From Maratus speciosus (lineage: Eukaryota; Arthropoda; Arachnida; Araneae; Salticidae): a stretch of 64,000 nucleotides of DNA. The stretch covers positions 476,150,806-476,214,805 of the forward strand of contig OZ010795.1 in the NCBI GenBank assembly GCA_963932465.1, in the 5' to 3' direction. A program made the position numbers and the translations under genes. A model generated the notes under the pieces. That model saw only the letters and a list, made by a program, of their open reading frames with translations. It ran no database searches and was not told the DNA's origin. Position 1 is the first letter of the stretch. Every line of letters begins with the position of its first letter. Below, in pieces: positions 58,100-64,000 of the stretch.

Positions 58100-58860
58100 A
58101 ATGACTTACGTCATGCTGAAAGTTGTCTTTATTGGGGATGGAACAACTTTTGTTGTTCTTTTTTATTTTAATGATGTTATAACCTTTTTTACCAAAAATA
58201 AAACCGTCTTCAAAAACTACTGCAAAGTAAAAAATAATTTTTTTACACAATAGTTTATAAGAAATTAAATTAAGAGCATTTCACTTACCATGCGTATTAT
58301 TATATTTATGTACATTAATTTGATTTTTTGCAGTCGGTGCCCGCCAAATGAAGTTAAGTATAATTATCAACAGACAAACATCCAAATATCTACGAGTTTT
58401 TTGCGATTTATTATTTAGTTAAAAAAATTTTATTTTACCATTTTTAAAACATTTCATCTGATTTTATAAACGTATATTTTCAAGTGAGATTAGCTATAAT
58501 TATGTGTGCTAAATTAAGGGTTATTATAAAATTAGTGCGTTTATACCGGATATTATATAAAAAAATCGTAGCCAAACACAGATTTTCAAATGCAGGATGC
58601 TGTCAGAGTTGATTGAGAATGGAATTTTTCTTCAGAAACGTTTTTGCTGAATCTTGTTACGATTTGTATTTGTCGATTTACGAACTTGGCTTGGCTGGCA
58701 CCGACTCCAAAAAATCTAATTAATGTACGTAAATATAATAATACACATGGTAAGTGAAATGCTCTTAATTTAATTTCTTATAAACTATTGTGTAAAAAAA
58801 TTATTTTTTACTTTGCAGTAGTTTTTGAAGTCGGTTTTATTTTTGATAAAAAAGTTTATT
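58100..58860. repeat. Inverted repeat with intron-like signals
   Basis: The left arm (about 58185-58352) and right arm (about 58690-58860) are reverse complements: 'gcaccgactccaaaaaa', 'taatgtac.taaatataata', 'catggtaagtgaaatgctc'. On the right arm's plus strand and the left arm's minus strand, 'atggtaagtg' and, about 60 bp later, 'tttactttgcag' look like a tiny intron's donor and acceptor. Left of it a 78-residue minus-strand frame (58250-58014) contains 'VVFEDGFIFGKKGYNIIKIK'. I do not recognise it. Confidence 0.55.
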
Positions 58861-59026
58861 TTTCACTTTTTAGTTTTTTCGAGTTACGATTTTTGCATTA
58901 TTGTTTTGGAGGAAATTGCAGACTTTTAAATAAACTTTTAAAGATGTTATTTTGGTAAGTAAATACTTCTGTCCAGATTTGTGTGTACATTCAAAACACA
59001 GGTTTTTTGTGAAAATTCTTTATATA

Positions 59027-59795
59027 CAGGGTGTCCATAATTAAACGACCCTACTTTAAAGTTGTCTACAGAAAATCTACATAATAATACATAATTTACG
59101 GTTGTCTACATAATAAAGGGATGGGAATTTGTTTAAGCAAAGAAAACAAACAAATACAATAGTTCAAAATTTCGCCACCAGAAGGCGATTTTTAATAAAT
59201 TACACATTTTAGCATTACGGTAGATTAGAAATTTCATTTATAGGATGTTCATAATTAAACGACCCTTTTAAAGTTGTCTACAGACGAAACTATTGTTCAG
59301 AATGCTGTGAAATTTTGTGGAGGACAGAATAAAGGTATCGGAATTTGTTTGAGCGAAAAAAATTAGGAGGCCGTTTTTTAACGAATGACACATTTGACAT
59401 ACATTTACCATAGTTTAACAAATTTTATTCTGACAAAAATAGTTCCGCATGAAGATCATCATTTTCAGATACCATTTGGAATCGTAAGCTAGCATGCCGC
59501 CACAGTTGACGGCAGTGTGTTCAAGGAAATGCTAGGAACATGTCACGAAATGCTGTCTTTAGAATCAGGTTAAGATAATAGATAAAATTTCTAAACTATC
59601 GTAATGCTAAATGTGTATTTTATTAAAAATCGCCCTCTGGTGGCGAAATTTTGAACAATGGTTTTTGTTTGTTTTCTTTGCTTAAACAAATTCCCATACC
59701 TTTATTATGTTTTGCACAAAATTCCACAACTCTATGAACAATAGTTTTGTCTGTAGACAACTTTAAAGTAGGGTCGATTAATTATGGACACCGTG
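59027..59795. mobile_element. 769-bp MITE with TA duplication and a nested second terminus
   Basis: The left end CAGGGTGTCCATAATTAAAC and the right end 'ttaattatggacaccgtg' are inverted, with TA on both sides (59025-59026, 59796-59797). The arms pair over about 200 bp ('ctttaaagttgtctacaga', 'aaaatttcgccaccag'). At about 59241 a further copy of the terminus ('ggatgttcataattaaacga') begins inside, showing a rearranged or self-nested history. The middle has no recognisable transposase. Confidence 0.8.
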
Positions 59796-59797
59796 TA

Positions 59798-61189
59798 TAT
59801 TAACATTTATTCTTCATTTCGGCATTTTGTTTATTTTTGGTTGATATGTATTTCATCTTTCTTGACAAAAACAGCTTAACTTACTTAAGCATTTATGCTT
59901 CTTATTGCATCATCATTTTCAATACGTTGGGTAGTGGAGATTTTAAAACTATTAAGAAATCTACTGTTATTGGGTCCACAGCCAGTTGGCGTTTCTGAGC
60001 TAATATGATTTGGTGCGTTGAAGCGTTTTTGTGAAATAAACATTTTATGATATCCACATTTACATTAAACCACATTGTTGCTGATATCTTTTTTGTTTCA
60101 CGATCCTTAACTGTGGGTTCGATTACGGAAGATTAGAAATTCATCGTTATGCTCATTAATAGTCTTGGTTAAAGCGTCATCGGTCTGCATACTAACTGGC
60201 GTATTTTAGTGAGTACAGTACCGCAAAACATAGAAATATCGGAAGCAACTTATGATATTCGTATTTCCTTTAAACCATGTTTGCTGTTAGCATCGCGCAC
60301 TTTTTGCGTTTATCGTGCAATCTGATTAAAAGTTATTTACTCTCATTTCTTGATGCAATTCAGATGTTTTCAAAACTGCGTAAATCATTGACTTGCTTTT
60401 GCAGTTATGCTTATGCCTACTGATGTTTAAGTTCTGTGCCATGTAAATACACCGCACCAACAATGCCGTCTGCAATACTAATTACAGTAACTCCTTTTTT
60501 TTCTTTCCATATTGTTAATTTTGTACTTTTCCAGTGTAGGAATCTTGGTTTAATTTCTGTTTGCATATAAAAGTAGACAAGTGGCGGTTTACAATAAATA
60601 AATTTATAAATATTGAAAAACTTGCTTGTGTATATGGTATGTATGTGTATGTATGTTAATAGGTTGTCAGAAAATATCCGTGAAAATTTCATTTTCTCTC
60701 CAAGGCCCCTATACAGGACAGTTATCGCTAATGTTATCTAGTGGGAATATTAAAGGCAATTATAAAGCATTCATACACATAACTGTTTAATATAATATAG
60801 ATATATAATATTATATATATATATTATGTGTCGCCAGTCTGATGTTATGTTTTTAATTAAACTAAACTACTGTATACTAAATTATTGTTTTGTAATTTAG
60901 TTTGCTTCTGTATTATTTAGCATTTGAAATAATGTTATATATTTAATTAAGGTACATTAAATTACTATTTTGAACGTGATTGGCAATTGAGAATTGTAAA
61001 TATGACTGCCGATTAAAAAACGCGAAGAAACAGATTGGAGAAGATCCATTATTGAATTTGAATAGGAATATCGCCAAATTAGTCAGTTACAACCAATTTG
61101 GCTTCATTTATCGCAACTTAGCAACTTATTTTGGTCGCCAAATTTGGCGGCATTTCACCAAATGGCGCCAAGTTTGGCGACAACGTATA
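59798..61189. other. Noncoding stretch with palindromic TTGGCG motifs at its end
   Basis: At 61131-61190 'ttggtcgccaaatttggcg' and 'aatggcgccaagtttggcga' form overlapping inverted motifs, probably a repeat terminus. A TATATA palindrome lies near 60795-60825. No gene is supported. Confidence 0.45.
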
Positions 61190-61490
61190 TGAATACATAG
61201 TTTTACGCTTATGATTGAGAAACCGGTTACAACAATGAAAGATAATTTGCGAGAAATCCTTCATTTTATTGGTTTTTGTTGAATTACTAAAAAACCACTC
61301 AACCAATTTCGATTAAACGGAAGTGGTACCAATTCGAGAGTATCCTCTTTCAATTAAAACAAAAATCACATAAATCGGACGAAAAGTTCCGAAGCAATCG
61401 GTGAACATACATAAAAAAAAAAAAAACATACATACGCGTCGAATTGATAACCTCCTCCTTTTTTTGAAGTCGGTAATAAAAAAAGGTATC
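61190..61490 (+). mobile_element. Probable 3' end of a non-LTR retrotransposon
   Basis: The segment runs through 'accactcaaccaatttcgat', 'aatcggacgaaaagttccga', 'acatacatacgcgtcgaatt' and 'cctcctccttttttgaagtc'. I remember this combination from the tails of widespread arthropod retroposons, but I cannot name the family safely. A related 'tttttgaagtcggt' string occurs at 58823. No reverse transcriptase is present, so it would be 5'-truncated. Confidence 0.4.
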
Positions 61491-61654
61491 TGAACTTTGT
61501 TTCTTCCTGGAGACCATCGAGTGAAATAAGGCTTTTTTGAACTTTTTAGTTGACATTCGATGATTCGAATTTGCGCTGGCTAGATGTTTAATATGGCGTT
61601 CATGCTGCATAAATTCTGAAGTGGCGTTGAAGTCTCAAATCCTTGCCGGCTAAA

Positions 61655-62462
61655 TGTTGCATTCTAGCAACATTGGATTGGTTTTATCGTTGAAAATGCC
61701 GTACTGGCTGTCACGATAGTAGTTGTGGATCACATGCAGCGATAATGGCGTAAAAGAAGTGGTCAGAACAGATAATTCGAATCTGTTATATTAGTAGAAC
61801 GAATTGTTGAAATGCAGTTGTCGAGTGAAAACAATGGAATGCATCGTTGCGTGAAGTTTCCCCAGGAGAAATTGAAAACAACTCATAATCAACTAAGCAC
61901 TTTATTAGAACATCTTTCAGAAAGTGCAGTTTCCACCAAGATAATTAGCCATCGCTCCGTAGTAGTAATTAGGTTTATACAAAGTTCCAGATAATCGAAT
62001 AACAGGACGGTGACCAGGGGATGGATGAAAACTGGAAATACGACTCAAATCTCCCGAAACACAGCGAGTATCAACTTTTTGTTCCTTCAATGTATGGATA
62101 CAAATATGACGTAGGTCGCGCTCTCAATCAATGAATAATTAAGAATGTCACGTCATAAAAAGAGTGCGAACAGAACTAGCGGATGAATTTGGAGGAAAAA
62201 AAGGTAACATTAGAAATGCGCGGGAAGTAAAAATGGAAGCTAAAACAATAGTATCGAAAGAAAAAAGCGCGGGAATGGAACATTTAATTTAAGAATACTA
62301 AAAGCGTAATATTTAAGCGATTAAGACAAGTGAGACATTAAATTAAAGGGAATTTAACAGAGTTAACGATAGAGATTATTTAAGGATAAGGATTTAGTGA
62401 ATATAAAGTAGTAACTTAGAATAAGATAAGGAAATCGCGGAATTAGATCTAATAATGTAACA
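61655..62462 (+). mobile_element. Solo LTR, plus orientation
   Basis: An 808-bp LTR starts TGTTGCATTCTAGCAACATT and ends CTAATAATGTAACA. It is the inverted partner of 54595-55400. No purine tract precedes it and no primer-binding site follows (a TA tract does), so it is best read as a solo LTR left by recombination. Confidence 0.75.
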
Positions 62463-64000
62463 TATATATATAGTTTGTTTGTTTGTTATAAATGTGTTTC
62501 TATGCACTTACAATTTAATTAATAATTATGTATGCGTTAATTACTTTAAAAAACATTTGGGGACATTTTCACAGTCGGCCGAAAATAGGAAGACTACCGA
62601 AATTCGGTGTCGGTTTCGATTTCGGTTTTAAAACTTGTTTCGGTCGATCCCTACTTATAATATAAAGGTTAATGAATCTTTGATTAAATTTTATATTACT
62701 TTAATATAACAAGTATATCGTTATATATAATTTTATCTATATAACATTTGCAGATAGGTATTGATATGGAAACATGTGGTATAATTATATGCTTATAGTA
62801 AAATAATAAAATATTTTTCTCGCATTGTATCGATTCTATAACTAAAATATACAAAAATAATTTTAATCATAGTTTGGATTTTTTTAATGTAACCGAAAAT
62901 TTTGCAATGCTGTAATTTTGGAAATTCAGAAACATTCAATAAAATGACATTTTATATCCATATAATTGAAACTATATCACAAAACAAACTTAAACAAACG
63001 TTAAAAAGTGAAAGTAGAAGTATGTATTTTATCATTTAGTATACTTTTTTCATTAAAACTGTACATGAATTGAAAAAAAAATTAAATGTAGGAATTTTTA
63101 TTAGATTTCTTCTAGACACTAGAAAAAGTTCTTGAAATTTGAAATTGGTTGCCTGATCACTTCCTTTACATCACAGAGAAAACTAAAACATCTTATATTT
63201 TCAAGAAGAATATACTTGATCTGAATGTAAATATGATGGTTAAAATTATAGGAGATACGAACGATTCTGAGATAGGCTAAAAAAAAATTAGAAATGTTTT
63301 TGATTCATTTTATTCCGTTTTCAGAGAAAGTAAAGTAAAGTAATAGAAAAGAATAGATAATGCGTTTCTTTAATTATTTATAAAGCTTTTTTTATTTGTG
63401 AAATGTTATTAAAAGTTACCTTTTGCGCTTATATGGCGATTTTATTTTATTTATCGCTAACTGCATCGTTGTGTATAGTGACTTATATGTATTTGTATGT
63501 GTAGAATTAATATAGAATATATGTGCCTTTCTTCGATAATTATTTGCTATGTACATATATTTGTTGTTGTCAAATTTGAATACTCTGCAAGTAATTTTAA
63601 AAAAGCGCGCCTAGAATAAAAATATTTTTTTCTTTTTGAAAGTTATAAGAAAAAAAGGAAAAAGAATATGAATCGTCCGTTCGCTTTAATATTCTTTTCT
63701 CTTTTTGTAATTATAAAAATAAGAATAGTTGCAAATTCCGATTTCTGTGCACCACTATTTCCAAAGAAAAGTATTTATTAATATTCGGAATTATCGATAC
63801 TCAAAAATTGGAAGTCTTGGCAGCTATGTATTTTAATATGACTTGAACTCTCCTGTAACTGCTATAATAAAAGCGAATTAGGACTCGGAGACATGAAAAT
63901 TTTCTTTTGTTGTAGCTTCTGTCATAAATAATTCAACTAAATGTGTAGTGCAGTCACATTCTGAAATGACTGATGGGACGAACTCAAAGGGCCATAGGTA
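62463..64000. other. Noncoding AT-rich end of the window
   Basis: A repeat fragment with 'aaattcggtgtcggtttcga' lies at 62572-62655. No gene, RNA or complete element is seen after it. Confidence 0.5.

Overview
This window reads as gene-poor, AT-rich, repeat-dense animal DNA, most likely from an arthropod. A spider or other chelicerate is my best guess, from the style of the Tc1/mariner-type transposases, the elements starting ACTTTCTTCTAT, and the tRNA-Ser-derived SINE. I cannot prove that from sequence alone. I see no convincing host gene, no rRNA, no functional tRNA and no CRISPR array. Nearly all open frames are broken transposon genes or chance frames in repeats.

Layout. 1-10 kb: small MITEs, a decayed 2.5 kb inverted repeat, a truncated foldback MITE fused to a 168-bp tandem array, and a SINE. 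10-21 kb: two broken IS630/Tc1/mariner-superfamily transposases (10.5 and 15.3 kb), a perfect foldback MITE (13.8 kb) and a 600-bp hairpin (20.8 kb). 22-26 kb: a non-LTR retrotransposon ORF1 with zinc knuckles, split by a 2.3 kb hAT-like element with 620-bp inverted ends, an 8-bp target duplication and a triplicated coding module. 26-29 kb: a MITE that serves as an empty site for the 41-45 kb insertion, a Tc1 fragment and a Helentron-like element. 31-36 kb: a mariner carrying a nested Tc1-like element, next to a 1.6 kb hairpin, all inside a ~650-bp long-period AT-rich repeat. 37-40 kb: a palindromic array of ~490-bp units with YY1/Pho-like motifs. 41-46.6 kb: two Helentron-like elements with 146-152-bp internal arrays that carry CTCF-like core motifs. 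47-48 kb: a PIF/Harbinger-like element with its empty site at 50.4 kb. 48-53 kb: more long-period repeat and two hairpin MITEs. 54-62.5 kb: two oppositely oriented LTRs, one belonging to a Gypsy-type element whose gag is fused to an integrase tail by internal deletion, plus a further MITE and a non-LTR 3' end. The last 1.5 kb is plain AT-rich DNA.

The pieces do not form a pathway. What they share is architecture: at least twelve foldback structures in 64 kb, layered insertions whose order can be read from empty and filled sites, and tandem arrays inside mobile elements. The most promising unusual signals are the Helentron-like elements with motif-bearing arrays, the hAT-like element with a triplicated domain, and the palindromic 490-bp array.
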